From Thermoanaerobaculum sp. (GTDB lineage: Bacteria > Acidobacteriota > Thermoanaerobaculia > Multivoradales > UBA5704), in the NCBI GenBank assembly GCA_021154885.1, contig JAJKHS010000154.1, positions 1 to 54,276 on the forward strand: a DNA stretch of 54,276 bases. The letters are read 5' to 3'. Below are positions 19,408 to 27,958 of this stretch, one piece after another (positions within the stretch are counted from its first letter, which is position 1; every line of letters starts with the position of its first letter). The translations under genes and the position numbers were made by a program. A model generated the notes under the pieces. The model was not told where the DNA came from and searched no databases. It saw nothing but the letters and a program-made list of their open reading frames with translations.

Positions 19408-21228
19408 ATGGAACGCGCCCAGTCTCCGGACCGTCCCCAGCGGATGTCGCTCCTCACCCTCGCCCTGATCACGGCCGGGTTGTACTTCGGCCGCCAGGTG
19501 CTGATCCCGCTGGCCCTGGCTCTCCTCATCAGCTTCATCCTCACGCCGCTCGTCCAATCTCTCCAGCACCTTCGGCTGGGACGCTTGCCGGCAGTGCTGA
19601 TCGTCGTCGTCCTCGTCTTCGGGGGGATCGCCGGTCTGGCGTGGACGATGGGGGCGCAGCTCGTGGACCTGGCGGAGACGCTGCCGCGGTACGAGCAGAA
19701 CATCCGCGGCAAGGCGGCCGCTCTGCGCGGCGGCGGCTCGTGGGTGATGAGCGAGGCGAAGGCGACCGTCGAGCACATCCAGGAGGAGCTGGGCCTCGCG
19801 CCGCAGGGCTCGCCTGCCGCTCCGCCGCCGCGGCTCGCCGGCAAGCCGCGGGCCGCCGTCACGGCTCCGGTGCCGGTCACCGTGGTCGAGCCGCCGCCGT
19901 CGCCGTTCGCGGTGCTGCGGACGGCGCTGTCCCCCCTGTTGCGGCCGCTCGGCACGGCGGGCCTGGTCGTCGTCTTCGTGATCTTCATGCTGATCCGGCA
20001 CGAGGACCTGCGCGACCGTGTCCTGCGCCTGCTCGGCCAGGGGCGGCTCAACGCCACGACGCAGGCGCTCGACGAAGCCGCGCACCGGGTCAGCCGCTAT
20101 CTGCTCATGCAGTGTCTGATCAACAGCGGCACGGCGATCGCCGTGGGCCTCGGGCTGCTCCTCATCGGCGTGCCGAACGCACTGCTCTGGGGGCTGCTCG
20201 CCGGCGTCCTGCGCTTCATCCCCTATGCCGGCCCCTGGATCGCTGCCACGCTGCCGGTGCTGATCTCGCTCGCGGTCTTCCCCGGCTGGCTGCAGCCCAT
20301 CCTGACAGTGGGTCTCTTCCTGCTGGTGGAATTCCTCAGCAACAATTTCGTCGAGCCGCTGGTCTACGGCTCGGAGACGGGCATCTCGACCATCGGCATC
20401 CTGGTCGCGGCCGTGTTCTGGACCTGGCTCTGGGGTCCGGTCGGCCTGCTGCTGGCGACGCCGCTCACCGTCTGCCTGGTGGTGATCGGCCGCTACGTGC
20501 CCCAGCTTCATTTCCTGAGCGTGATGCTGGGGGACGAGCCGCCGCTGTCGCTGGAGGCCCAGATCTACCAGCGGCTGCTGGTGATGGACCCCGTCGAGGT
20601 CGGGGCGGTGCTGGAGGCGAGCCTCAAGGAGAAGACCGTCGCCGAGCTCTACGACGGCGTGCTGATCCCGGCCCTCATCCTGGCGGAGCGCGACCGGCAT
20701 CGCGGCGAGCTCTCTCCCGAACGGGAGGAGTTCATCGATACCACGGTCCGCGACTGGATCGAGGAGCTGGCCGGCCGGACCGGCGAGGACGGCAGCCTGG
20801 GCCTCGAGCTGGCCGCGGTCGAGCCGGCGCGGCTGGTCTGCGTGCCCGCCCATGACACGGCCGACGAACTGGCCGGCCACATGTTCGCGCAGCTCGCGGC
20901 GCGCGGCGGCACGGCGACGGTGCTGGCGCACGACCTGCCGCGCGCCGAGGTGCTGCGCCGGCTGGCGGAGGCGAGGCCTGAGCAGGTCTTCATTTCGGCC
21001 CTCGCGCCGTTCGCCTACACCCAGGCCCGCGAGGTGTGCCGCGACCTGCGGGCCCACTTCCCGGGGCTGCGGATCGTCGTCGGGCTCTGGGACCTCCGCG
21101 CCGAGGCCGACCGGTTCCGCCGGCGCCTGGCCGCGGCGGGAGCCGACGAGGTCGTGGCCACCTTGCAGGAGGCGGTCAAGGCCATCCGGCAGCCCGACCG
21201 GACCGCCCGGCCGGCGGCGGTGGCTTGA
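19408..21228 (+). CDS. AI-2E family transporter with C-terminal Rossmann-like domain
   Basis: The first 370 residues are a typical AI-2E/PerM exporter. There are hydrophobic helices at about 10-95, a large loop, and a C-terminal membrane block with the signature LLWGLLAGVLRFIPYAGP and the later LSNNFVEPLVYG. The protein is 606 residues, nearly twice the family length. The extra part (about 470-600) reads like an alpha/beta domain of the B12-binding/flavodoxin type (RLVCVPAHDTADELAG, ALAPFAYTQAREVCRDLR). It lacks the DxHxxG cobalamin motif, so it may sense something else or only regulate. Substrate is unknown, since family members export varied small molecules. It begins 38 bases after the nucleotidyltransferase. 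Confidence 0.85.
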   Translation: MERAQSPDRPQRMSLLTLALITAGLYFGRQVLIPLALALLISFILTPLVQSLQHLRLGRLPAVLIVVVLVFGGIAGLAWTMGAQLVDLAETLPRYEQNIRGKAAALRGGGSWVMSEAKATVEHIQEELGLAPQGSPAAPPPRLAGKPRAAVTAPVPVTVVEPPPSPFAVLRTALSPLLRPLGTAGLVVVFVIFMLIRHEDLRDRVLRLLGQGRLNATTQALDEAAHRVSRYLLMQCLINSGTAIAVGLGLLLIGVPNALLWGLLAGVLRFIPYAGPWIAATLPVLISLAVFPGWLQPILTVGLFLLVEFLSNNFVEPLVYGSETGISTIGILVAAVFWTWLWGPVGLLLATPLTVCLVVIGRYVPQLHFLSVMLGDEPPLSLEAQIYQRLLVMDPVEVGAVLEASLKEKTVAELYDGVLIPALILAERDRHRGELSPEREEFIDTTVRDWIEELAGRTGEDGSLGLELAAVEPARLVCVPAHDTADELAGHMFAQLAARGGTATVLAHDLPRAEVLRRLAEARPEQVFISALAPFAYTQAREVCRDLRAHFPGLRIVVGLWDLRAEADRFRRRLAAAGADEVVATLQEAVKAIRQPDRTARPAAVA

Positions 21229-21270
21229 TGGCAGTGGCCTGACGGCAGGAGTCCCGAGTAGACTGCGGCC

Positions 21271-22071
21271 ATGCCGATCTCGGACGCCGACCTCCGCCAG
21301 CTCCGACAGGCGCACGACCTGCTGGAAAATCCCAGGCTCACGGCCCGGATGATCGCCGCGCTGGGCAGGCCCATCGAGCTGGCCCTGGTGCGGCTGCCGG
21401 CCGGGCTCCAGGGGCGGGTGCATGCGATCACCCAGAGCTCGATCGAGAAGGCCCTCGACGTCGCCATCCGCAGCCTGCGCAAGAGCAAACCTCCGGGATC
21501 GAAAGCGCACGACCGGCGGCACAAGATCTTCACCGCGGCCTCGGGCGCCGTGGGCGGCGCGTTCGGTCTGGCGGGGCTGGCGGTCGAGCTGCCGGTCTCC
21601 ACGGCCGCCATGTTGCGCTCCATCGCGGACATCGCCCGCAGCCAGGGAGAGGACCTGCGGGCGCCGGAGGCCCGGCTCTCCTGCCTGCAGGTGTTCGCCC
21701 TCGGCGGCCCCTCGCGCGCGGACGACGCGGGCGAGACCGGCTACTACGCCATCCGGCTCGCTCTCTCCACCACGATCAAGGAGCTGGCCCAAGTGCTGGC
21801 GGAACGGGGAGCCGTGCGGGAGGGCACGCCGGCCCTGGTCCGCTTCGTGACCACGATCGCCGCACGCTACGGCGTGACCGTCTCGGAAAAGGTGGCGGCC
21901 CAGGCCGTCCCCGTCCTCGGAGCGGTGGGCGGAGCGGCGATCAACGTCCTCTTCATCGATCATTACCAGGACCTGGCGCGCGGCCACTTCACCGTGCGGC
22001 GGCTCGAGCGAGTCTACGGCGCCGAAGTGATCCGCAAGGCCTATAAGGAGCTGGGGAGACCCGATCGATGA
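21271..22071 (+). CDS. EcsC family protein
   Basis: This 266-residue protein matches the EcsC family. It has an N-terminal helical region, the Gly/Ala-rich segment GAVGGAFGLAGLAVELPVST, a PEARLSCLQVFALGG motif, and a second small-residue segment (VPVLGAVGGAAINVLFIDHY). EcsC proteins are membrane-associated and often accompany ABC exporters; their biochemical role is not settled. The gene overlaps the following hydrolase gene by four bases (ATGA), so the two are very likely co-translated. Confidence 0.85.
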   Translation: MPISDADLRQLRQAHDLLENPRLTARMIAALGRPIELALVRLPAGLQGRVHAITQSSIEKALDVAIRSLRKSKPPGSKAHDRRHKIFTAASGAVGGAFGLAGLAVELPVSTAAMLRSIADIARSQGEDLRAPEARLSCLQVFALGGPSRADDAGETGYYAIRLALSTTIKELAQVLAERGAVREGTPALVRFVTTIAARYGVTVSEKVAAQAVPVLGAVGGAAINVLFIDHYQDLARGHFTVRRLERVYGAEVIRKAYKELGRPDR

Positions 22072-23354
22072 TCCGAGCCCGGGCTGGACGAGCCGCTCTC
22101 CTGGCGGCTCTGGCCGTTCTGGTTCCGTTCCTGGCGAGCAGCGCGCCGGGCCCTCAGGGCAGGGGTCGCCGGGAGGCGGAGATTCCCATCACCGAGAAGC
22201 CGGTCCCGGAGCTGGCGAGCTTCGACCGCATCGTCACCGGCCTGATGGCGAAATGGGGGATCCCCGGCGGCTCCGTCGCGGTCGTCAAGGATGGCCGGCT
22301 GGTCCTGGCCCGGGGTTACGGCTGGGCCGACCGGGAGAGCCATGCGGCCGTCGAGCCGGACTCGCTCTTCCGCATCGCCAGCCTGTCCAAATCGCTCACC
22401 ACCGCCGCCGTTCTCAAGCTCGTGGAGGAGGGCCGGCTGCGGCTCGACGACAAGGCGTTCGAGCGGCTCAGGGACCTCAAGCCGCACCCCGGCGCCCGTT
22501 TCAATCCGGCGCTTCACCAGATCACGATCCGCCAGCTCCTGCAGCACACCGGAGGATGGGACCGCGACAAGAGCTTCGACCCCATGTTTCAATCGCGCGA
22601 GATCGCCACGGCGATGGGGGTTCCCCCGCCGGCCAGCGCCGAGACCATCGTCCGCTTCATGCTGGACAAACCCTTGCAATTCACTCCCGGGACGCGCTAC
22701 GCCTATTCGAACTTCGGCTACTGCGTGCTGGGCCGCATCATCGAGAAAACCACGGGCCAGCCTTACGAGGAATTCGTCAGGACCCGGATCCTGCGCCCGG
22801 CCGGCGTGACCGCCATGCGGCTCGGCCACACGCGGCTCCAGGAGCGCGCGCCCAAAGAGGTCCGCTATTACGGATTTCCAGGCATCGGCCTGGCGCAGTC
22901 CGTCTTTCCCAACGGCCCGGCCCAGGTGCCCTGGCCCTATGGCGGCTGGTTCATCGAGGCGATGGACGCGCATGGCGGATGGCTCGCCTCGGCGACCGAC
23001 ATGGCGCGTTTCATCGACGCGGTCGACGGCTGGAATCATCACCCGCAGATCCTGCGTCCCGCGTCGATCCAGCAGATGATCGCCCGTCCCGCGCCGCCGC
23101 CGTGGAAAGGGAGCGACAATTGGTATGGCATGGGCTGGCAGGTGCGGCCCGAGGGAGGCGATGCGAACTGGTGGCATACCGGCTCGCTCGACGGCACCAC
23201 CACCCTCATGGTGCGGGCGGGCAACGGGCTGACCTGGGTCGCGCTCTTCAACCTCCGGCCGAAGGATTCGGATGGGTTGACCAGCGAGCTCGACGCCGCG
23301 ATGTGGAAAGCGGTGCAGGAGGTCCAGCGGTGGCCGGGGCATGATTTGTTCTGA
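22068..23354 (+). CDS. Exported serine hydrolase, class C beta-lactamase/penicillin-binding-like
   Basis: The 428-residue product has an N-terminal hydrophobic export signal (about residues 8-26) and the beta-lactamase class C fold. The nucleophile motif SxxK is S105-L-S-K108, the second motif YSN is at 213-215, and a WHTG motif takes the place of KTG near the C-terminus. The family includes esterases, D-amino peptidases and carboxypeptidases as well as lactamases, so this is not evidence of antibiotic resistance. The start is fixed by the ATGA overlap with the EcsC-family gene. Confidence 0.88.
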   Translation: MIRARAGRAALLAALAVLVPFLASSAPGPQGRGRREAEIPITEKPVPELASFDRIVTGLMAKWGIPGGSVAVVKDGRLVLARGYGWADRESHAAVEPDSLFRIASLSKSLTTAAVLKLVEEGRLRLDDKAFERLRDLKPHPGARFNPALHQITIRQLLQHTGGWDRDKSFDPMFQSREIATAMGVPPPASAETIVRFMLDKPLQFTPGTRYAYSNFGYCVLGRIIEKTTGQPYEEFVRTRILRPAGVTAMRLGHTRLQERAPKEVRYYGFPGIGLAQSVFPNGPAQVPWPYGGWFIEAMDAHGGWLASATDMARFIDAVDGWNHHPQILRPASIQQMIARPAPPPWKGSDNWYGMGWQVRPEGGDANWWHTGSLDGTTTLMVRAGNGLTWVALFNLRPKDSDGLTSELDAAMWKAVQEVQRWPGHDLF

Positions 23355-23378
23355 TTCCAGCGGTGGCCCCTCGCCACC

Positions 23379-23531
23379 AAGACCCTCATCACCCCAGCCC
23401 TCTTCTCCCGCCCCCACCCAACCCCCCTCCCCGGGAGAAGAGGGAGACCAGCAAGACGGCTCCAACCGGGTTCCCCTCTCCCGGGGAGGGGGGTGGCGAG
23501 GGGGCGGGAGAGGGGACAGGGGTGAGGGCCC
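23379..23531. repeat. REP-like imperfect palindrome, copy 1
   Basis: A roughly 150-bp intergenic element fills the gap between two convergent genes. It begins AAGACCCTCATCACCCC and ends GACAGGGGTGAGGG. Its two halves form an imperfect inverted repeat of about 50 bp around a short AGACGGCTCC centre. A second copy with the same ends and organisation lies at 49722-49862. The transcript would fold into a long GC-rich hairpin, so it may also end transcription of both flanking genes. Confidence 0.8.
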
Positions 23532-23561
23532 TCGGGAGGGGGCGCTCTGAGGCTAAATAGC

Positions 23562-24647
23562 CTACCCGCAAAACCTTTCCAACACCGCGCCCGTCTCCGC
23601 GGCCAAAGCCGCGACGAGATCGCCGGCCGGCCGGGGAGACGCCAGGGGCGCCCCCTGGCCGCCGTAGAGCCCCAGGAGGTCGTCCCGCCCGGCGCGGGCC
23701 GCCGCCAGACGGATCTCCCGGGTGATCGCGTTCTGCAGCGGGTACGGGAGGAGCTCCGACGGCGGTTGGGCCATCTCCTCCGTGAAGCGGTTGGCGAGCA
23801 CCCGCGCCAGCCGGCCGGTGAAGGCGCGGGTCAGAGCCGTGCGCCGGGCGCGCTCCCGGTCGGCGAGAGCCGCGCGATGAAGGGTGTTCGCTCCGGACTC
23901 CCGGCACATCAAAAAGGCCGTTCCGATCTGCGCCGCATCGGCGCCGAGGACCAACGCCGCCGCCACGCCGCGGCCGTCGGCGATGCCGCCCGCGGCGAGC
24001 ACAGGCACCCGCACGGCGCTCACCACCTGGGGGATGAGCGGCAGCGTCCCGGTGAGCGACTGCTCCGCCGGTCGGAGGAAGCTGCCGCGGTGCCCCCCGG
24101 CCTCGAACCCGGAAGCGCACACGAGGTCGACGCCGCTCGCCTCCAGGGCTTCCGCCTCCTCGACCGTGGTCGCGGTGCCGATCAACAGGATCCCCTGCTT
24201 GCGCGCCGCCGCCGCCATGGGCGCGGGCAGCAGGCCGAAAATGAAGCTGAACACGGCCGGCCGCGCCTGGAGCACGGCCTCGAACTGCCGCTCGAAGTCC
24301 TGGACGCCGGGCGCCGGCGGCTCCGCGAGAGGCGGCAACCCGAGCTCGTCCCGGTAGGGTTGCAGCCGCGCCAGCGCGCGGGTGGCGTCAACCTGGGAGC
24401 CCGGGTCCTCCTGCGCACGGGGAATCCAGAGATTGAGGGCGAAGGGCTTGTCGGTCAGGCGCCGGATCTCCGCCGCGGCGCGCAGGATCTCGGCCGGCTC
24501 CAGGTGATAGGCGCCGAGCGATCCGAAACCGCCCGCGTTGGAGACCGCCGCCACCAGCTCCGGGGTCGACGCACCGCCGCCCATCGGTCCCTGAACGATC
24601 GGGTAGCGGCAGCCGATCCGCTCGGTGAATCGAGTTGAGGTCCACAT
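23562..24647 (-). CDS. Nitronate monooxygenase (2-nitropropane dioxygenase family)
   Basis: This 361-residue FMN-dependent TIM-barrel protein should oxidise alkyl nitronates to aldehydes or ketones plus nitrite, acting in detoxification. The family signatures are the N-terminal RYPIVQGPMGGG, NAGGFGSLGAY, the central GFEAGGHRG phosphate-binding region and the C-terminal VLAAGGIADGRG...GADAAQIGTAFL. I chose the ATG at 24647 (MWTSTRF) because AAGGAG lies seven bases upstream. An in-frame ATG six codons earlier would put this site inside the gene. The gene is monocistronic and converges with the serine hydrolase gene across a palindromic repeat. Confidence 0.9.
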   Translation of the reverse strand: MWTSTRFTERIGCRYPIVQGPMGGGASTPELVAAVSNAGGFGSLGAYHLEPAEILRAAAEIRRLTDKPFALNLWIPRAQEDPGSQVDATRALARLQPYRDELGLPPLAEPPAPGVQDFERQFEAVLQARPAVFSFIFGLLPAPMAAAARKQGILLIGTATTVEEAEALEASGVDLVCASGFEAGGHRGSFLRPAEQSLTGTLPLIPQVVSAVRVPVLAAGGIADGRGVAAALVLGADAAQIGTAFLMCRESGANTLHRAALADRERARRTALTRAFTGRLARVLANRFTEEMAQPPSELLPYPLQNAITREIRLAAARAGRDDLLGLYGGQGAPLASPRPAGDLVAALAAETGAVLERFCG

Positions 24648-24768
24648 CGAGAGACTCCTTTCCATGCCCGCAGGGTCCGGTCTCCCGGGCCCTCGAACCT
24701 TATAACTCTTTTGCGGCCCCCGGACGAACCTCCTCCCAGGCTTCACGCCACGGCCGACTCCACAGTGC

Positions 24769-24797
24769 TTGACAGACAGTAACGTACCTAGTTACAT
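24769..24797 (+). promoter_or_regulatory. Putative promoter with internal operator for the HigA-like gene
   Basis: TTGACA (24769-24774), a 17-base spacer and TTACAT (24792-24797) form a plausible sigma-70 promoter. A dyad, GTAAC (24779-24783) and GTTAC (24791-24795), lies across the spacer and -10. This is where a HigA antitoxin would bind to repress its own operon. The assignment is inferred from layout. Confidence 0.5.
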
Positions 24798-24830
24798 TCC
24801 TCACCCAAGAGCTGCAAGCCAGGTCTCGAC

Positions 24831-24909
24831 TTTCATCCCTTGCGGGTGCATCACCTTTGAGTGGGAACAGAGCGAGGCCCTGCGGGTGGACCTGGAGCAG
24901 TACCACTAG
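24831..24909 (+). pseudogene. HigB toxin relic (C-terminal end only)
   Basis: Read in the frame ending with TAG at 24907-24909, the sequence gives CGCITFEWEQSEALRVDLEQYH before the stop when taken with its flanks. This matches the C-terminal end of HigB-type RelE-fold toxins, which typically finish with ICFRW...DVEIVDYH. The roughly 65 upstream residues of a normal HigB are absent: the frame runs into the promoter region without similarity. The relic ends 11 bases before the antitoxin start, the normal higB-higA spacing. The toxin has therefore been lost and the antitoxin kept. Confidence 0.6.
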
Positions 24910-24920
24910 CGAGAACGAAA

Positions 24921-25241
24921 ATGAATCACGACCTGCCACTCCATGCAAGGCGCCACCGGCCGCCGACTCACCCTGGAGCGATCTTGCGCGAAGACGTGCT
25001 GCCGGCATTGAGCCTCTCGGTCAGCGAGGCCGCGCGACAGCTTCGCGTGACACGCCAGACTCTTCACCGGGTCCTGGCTGGGAAATCCGGCGTCAGCCCG
25101 GAGATGGCGGTGCGTCTGGGCAAGTTCTGCGGCAACGGCCCGGGGATCTGGCTCCGTATGCAGCAGACCTTTGACCTGTGGCACGCCGAGCGACGCCTGC
25201 GCGATGATCTGGAGAAGATCCCGGCCCACAAGATGGGATAG
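24921..25241 (+). CDS. higA: HigA family addiction-module antitoxin (HTH, XRE type)
   Basis: This 106-residue protein has the HigA signature: an N-terminal HPGAILREDVLPALSLS, an HTH at about residues 32-60 (VSEAARQLRVTRQTLHRVLAG), and the conserved GNGPGIWLRMQQTFDLW segment. HigA binds and neutralises HigB, an mRNA-cleaving toxin, and represses the operon. Only a HigB tail remains upstream, so this is an orphan antitoxin that may persist as a regulator or anti-addiction factor. It precedes the DUF1028 gene by 18 bases and probably shares its transcript. Confidence 0.85.
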   Translation: MNHDLPLHARRHRPPTHPGAILREDVLPALSLSVSEAARQLRVTRQTLHRVLAGKSGVSPEMAVRLGKFCGNGPGIWLRMQQTFDLWHAERRLRDDLEKIPAHKMG

Positions 25242-25259
25242 CACCCCCGAGGTGAGATC

Positions 25260-26282
25260 ATGAAAAACCTGCTCGCGCTCTGCCTGCTCCTCCTCCCGGC
25301 CTCGTTCGCGTCGGCCGCGGACCGCCCCGTCTACCAGCCGCCCACGGTCTCCACCTTTTCCATCGTGGCGATCGATCCGGCGAACGGGGACCTCGGCGTC
25401 GCCGTGGCCTCACGTTACTTCTCCGTCGGCTCGGTGGTCCCCTGGGCCCTGGCCGGCGTGGGCGCCGTCGCCACCCAGGCGAACGTCAACGTCGGCTACG
25501 GACCGCAGGCGATCGACCTCCTGCGCCAGGGCCTGACCGCCCAGCAGGTGCTCGCCAAGCTCCTCGCCGACGACACCTTCCCGGGCAAGGACGGCCGCCA
25601 GGTGGCGATCGTCGACGCCCACGGCAACGTTGCCACCTACACCGGGCCGAAGGCACCGCACTGGGCCGGGGACCGGCACGGCAAGACCTGGTCGGCGCAG
25701 GGCAACATCCTGGTCGGGCCACAGGTGCCGGAGTCCATGGGCAAGGCGTTCGAGTCCACCCAGGGCGAGTTGGCCGAGAAGCTCTACGCCGCCCTCAAGG
25801 CAGGGGACGACGCCGGCGGTGACGCGCGCGGGCGCCAGTCGGCCTCGATCCTCGTCGTCCGCAAGCAGGGCGGGAGGAACACCAACAACGACCGCTACGT
25901 CTACATCAACGTCGACGACAATCCCCAACCCTTCCCGGAGCTGCGGCGGCTGCTCGACCTGAACCTTTCCTACCTGCACGAGGAGGCCGCGGGCCACCTG
26001 CTGGAGAAGGGAAACCCGAAGGAGGCGCTGGCCGAGGCTCAGAAGGCCGCGCGCTACGCGCCGGGCCATCCCTCCACTCACTTCACCCTCGGTCTCGTGG
26101 AATACCTGAACGGCAACAAGGACGTCGCCCTGAAGGAGCTCCAGGAAGCCCGGAAGGCGGACCCCGGCTTCGACAAGGATTTCGACGAGACCCTGCGCGA
26201 CAGCCCGGAGCTCAAGAGCCTGAAGGAGGACGCCAAGTTCCTGCAAGCCCTGCGCGGGGAGCAGAAACCCCCGGCGCACTGA
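25260..26282 (+). CDS. Exported DUF1028 protein with C-terminal TPR-like region
   Basis: The 340-residue protein has a signal peptide (residues 1-20, ending SAA) and a DUF1028 domain at about 31-225 with the hallmark TFSIVAIDPANGDLGVAVAS opening. This domain has the Ntn-hydrolase fold, although its reaction is not established. Residues about 240-330 form helical hairpins of TPR type (HLLEKGNPKEALAEAQKAAR). GAGGTGA lies just before the ATG. Location is probably periplasmic. DUF1028 proteins with helical C-terminal extensions are known, so the layout is normal. Confidence 0.88.
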   Translation: MKNLLALCLLLLPASFASAADRPVYQPPTVSTFSIVAIDPANGDLGVAVASRYFSVGSVVPWALAGVGAVATQANVNVGYGPQAIDLLRQGLTAQQVLAKLLADDTFPGKDGRQVAIVDAHGNVATYTGPKAPHWAGDRHGKTWSAQGNILVGPQVPESMGKAFESTQGELAEKLYAALKAGDDAGGDARGRQSASILVVRKQGGRNTNNDRYVYINVDDNPQPFPELRRLLDLNLSYLHEEAAGHLLEKGNPKEALAEAQKAARYAPGHPSTHFTLGLVEYLNGNKDVALKELQEARKADPGFDKDFDETLRDSPELKSLKEDAKFLQALRGEQKPPAH

Positions 26283-26397
26283 TGGCACTGGGCTGCGAGC
26301 CCGTTCGGCGCGATGGCCTCGAGCGTCCTCCATCGGTGTCTGGCACGCTTCAGCCCATGGCTACAGGCTCTTCCCGCCTCTCTTTCAGGGGCTCACG

Positions 26398-26426
26398 TTG
26401 ACCGAGCGAATATGCTGTGGTATCAT
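26398..26426 (+). promoter_or_regulatory. Sigma-70-like promoter for the secreted beta-domain protein
   Basis: TTGACC (26398-26403), a 17-base spacer and TATCAT (26421-26426) each match the consensus at five of six positions. The predicted start lies about 40 bases before the ATG at 26473, which is a good distance. This is the best-looking promoter in the window. Confidence 0.6.
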
Positions 26427-26472
26427 ACCGGCATTCGATAGGGATCGGTCACTTGAGATAAGGAGTGGAGCC

Positions 26473-27210
26473 ATGTCCTCAGAGCCGACGCAGCCTTCTG
26501 TCCGTCGAAGTCTCGTCTTCCTGTTCGTCTCCCTGATCTTGAGCGGGACCTCACTGTCCGCCCAGCAGGTCAGGGTGAGCCCGGCGTTGCCGACCATCCA
26601 GGATTCCATCGTCCTCCAAGCGTCCTTCGCCTGCAATCCCATCAACCCGCCGACGATCGAAGGCCAGACGATCACCCTGACGGTCACGGGGCCGCTCCGG
26701 CCGTGTGCCGCAGGACTGAACACGTGGTCCTCTTTCCCACTGCCGCCGCTGCCGGCGGGGAGCTACACCGTACGATGGCTGGTCGACGGCTTCGAGCTCC
26801 AGACGACGACCGTTTTCCAGGTCGCGCCCCCCAACACGATCCTCAGCCTGCTCAGCAACCGCTTCCAGGTGATCACCACGTTTTCCGACCCGTTCACCGG
26901 TACGAAGAAGGGGGCTGACGCTGTCCAGCTCAGCGACGAGTCGGGATACTTCTGGTTTTTCAGCGACACGAACGCCGAGATCACCGTGAAGATCCTCGAC
27001 GGGCAGGTCGTCAACGGCCGCTCCTGGGTCTTCATCGGCAGCATGACCACCGTCGGTTTCACGGTTCTAGTCACCGACCTGCAAACACCGAAGGACTGCG
27101 CGCGGCTGAATGGTGACACCGCGACCTGCGTCCGCAAGCTCTACACGTCCCCGGCCGGCACGAACCAGAACATCTTTGATCTCCAGACCTTCACCGGAAC
27201 CGCGCCGTAA
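26473..27210 (+). CDS. Secreted two-domain beta-rich protein, unknown function
   Basis: The product is 245 residues. I start it at ATG 26473, with AGGAG seven bases upstream, which leads into a signal peptide ending SLSAQ. Residues about 30-115 look like an Ig-like beta sandwich with one Cys pair (ACNP...RPCAAG). Residues about 120-205 contain the module RFQVITTFSDPFTG...GYFWFFSDTNAEITVKILDG, which I recognise as a domain repeatedly attached to secreted Acidobacteriota proteins, often after proteases. Here it ends the protein with a second Cys pair. Function is unknown; cell-surface or extracellular binding is a guess. Confidence 0.8.
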   Translation: MSSEPTQPSVRRSLVFLFVSLILSGTSLSAQQVRVSPALPTIQDSIVLQASFACNPINPPTIEGQTITLTVTGPLRPCAAGLNTWSSFPLPPLPAGSYTVRWLVDGFELQTTTVFQVAPPNTILSLLSNRFQVITTFSDPFTGTKKGADAVQLSDESGYFWFFSDTNAEITVKILDGQVVNGRSWVFIGSMTTVGFTVLVTDLQTPKDCARLNGDTATCVRKLYTSPAGTNQNIFDLQTFTGTAP

Positions 27211-27225
27211 AGAGTCGTAAGCCCC

Positions 27226-27915
27226 GGTGGCCCGTTGTATCCGAATGACAGCTCGTCGTATCCGAACGACGTCTCGTTGTATCGGCACAGCGGCACGTCG
27301 TATGGATGCGACGGCCCATTGTATCGATACGACGGCCCATTGTAAGCATCCAACGGCCCGTTGTAAGGATACGATGGCGCGTTGTAAGCATCCGACGGCC
27401 CGCCGTATCCATACAACGGCCGTTGGAAGGATACGACGCCCCGTTGTAAGCATCCGATGCCCCGTCGTATGGGTACAGCGGCCGTTGTAAGGATATGACA
27501 GCTCGTTGTAAGCATCCGGCGGCTCGCCGTTCCATACGACGAAGCGTTGTAAGCATCCGACGCCCCGTCGGATCGGGATAGCGGCCGTTGTATCGGTACG
27601 ACGCCGCGTCGTAAGCATCCGACGGCCCGTCGTAGCCATACAACGGCCGTTGGAAGGATACGACGGCGCGTTGTAAGCATCCGACAGCCCGTTGGATCGT
27701 TACAACGGCCGTTGTCTCGATACGATGCCCCGTTGTATGGATACGATGGCCCGTCGTAAGCATCCGCGAGGCGTCGTATCGGTATGACGGCGCGTTGGAA
27801 GCATCCGACGGGCCGTCGTATCGATACATCAGCCCGTTGGATGCAGACGGCCGCCCATCGTTCGATACTACGATCCGTCGTCAGCATGCGGCAGGCCGAT
27901 GTCGGCCTACGACGG
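27226..27915. repeat. Array of about 32 degenerate 21-bp palindromic repeats
   Basis: The entire space between two convergent genes is a tandem array with a 21-bp period and consensus near CGGCCCGTTGTAAGCATCCGA. About six units are 20 bp through loss of one C (CGGCCGTTG). Two flavours alternate irregularly: one with GTAAGCATCC (eight exact copies) and one with GTATssATAC. Unit junctions are palindromic, for example ACAACGGCCGTTGT, so a transcript could form a chain of small hairpins. Because of the 20-bp units no frame stays open with one repeat peptide, which argues against coding. There is no CRISPR spacer logic. Confidence 0.9.
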
Positions 27916-27958
27916 AACGCCGGCCGCTTCAGTCCAGGCGTTTTCTACCCGAATCACC

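Noticed and set aside
19055..21228. MNT-HEPN toxin-antitoxin pair
   Set aside because: The MNT is clear, but the next gene is a transporter and no RxxxxH HEPN protein is encoded nearby.
22068..23354. Antibiotic-resistance beta-lactamase
   Set aside because: The SxxK/YSN fold is shared by many esterases and peptidases. Nothing here indicates lactam hydrolysis.
23363..23560. Small proline-rich frames in the gap between convergent genes
   Set aside because: They are translations of the REP-like palindrome.
27067..27887. Overlapping minus-strand frames of 190-248 codons with seven-residue repeats such as GPSDAYN
   Set aside because: They arise because the 21-bp repeat keeps frames open. The 20-bp units break every repeat register, and no signal or ribosome site fits.
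27226..27915. CRISPR array
   Set aside because: Units are contiguous, degenerate and lack unique spacers, and no cas gene is near.
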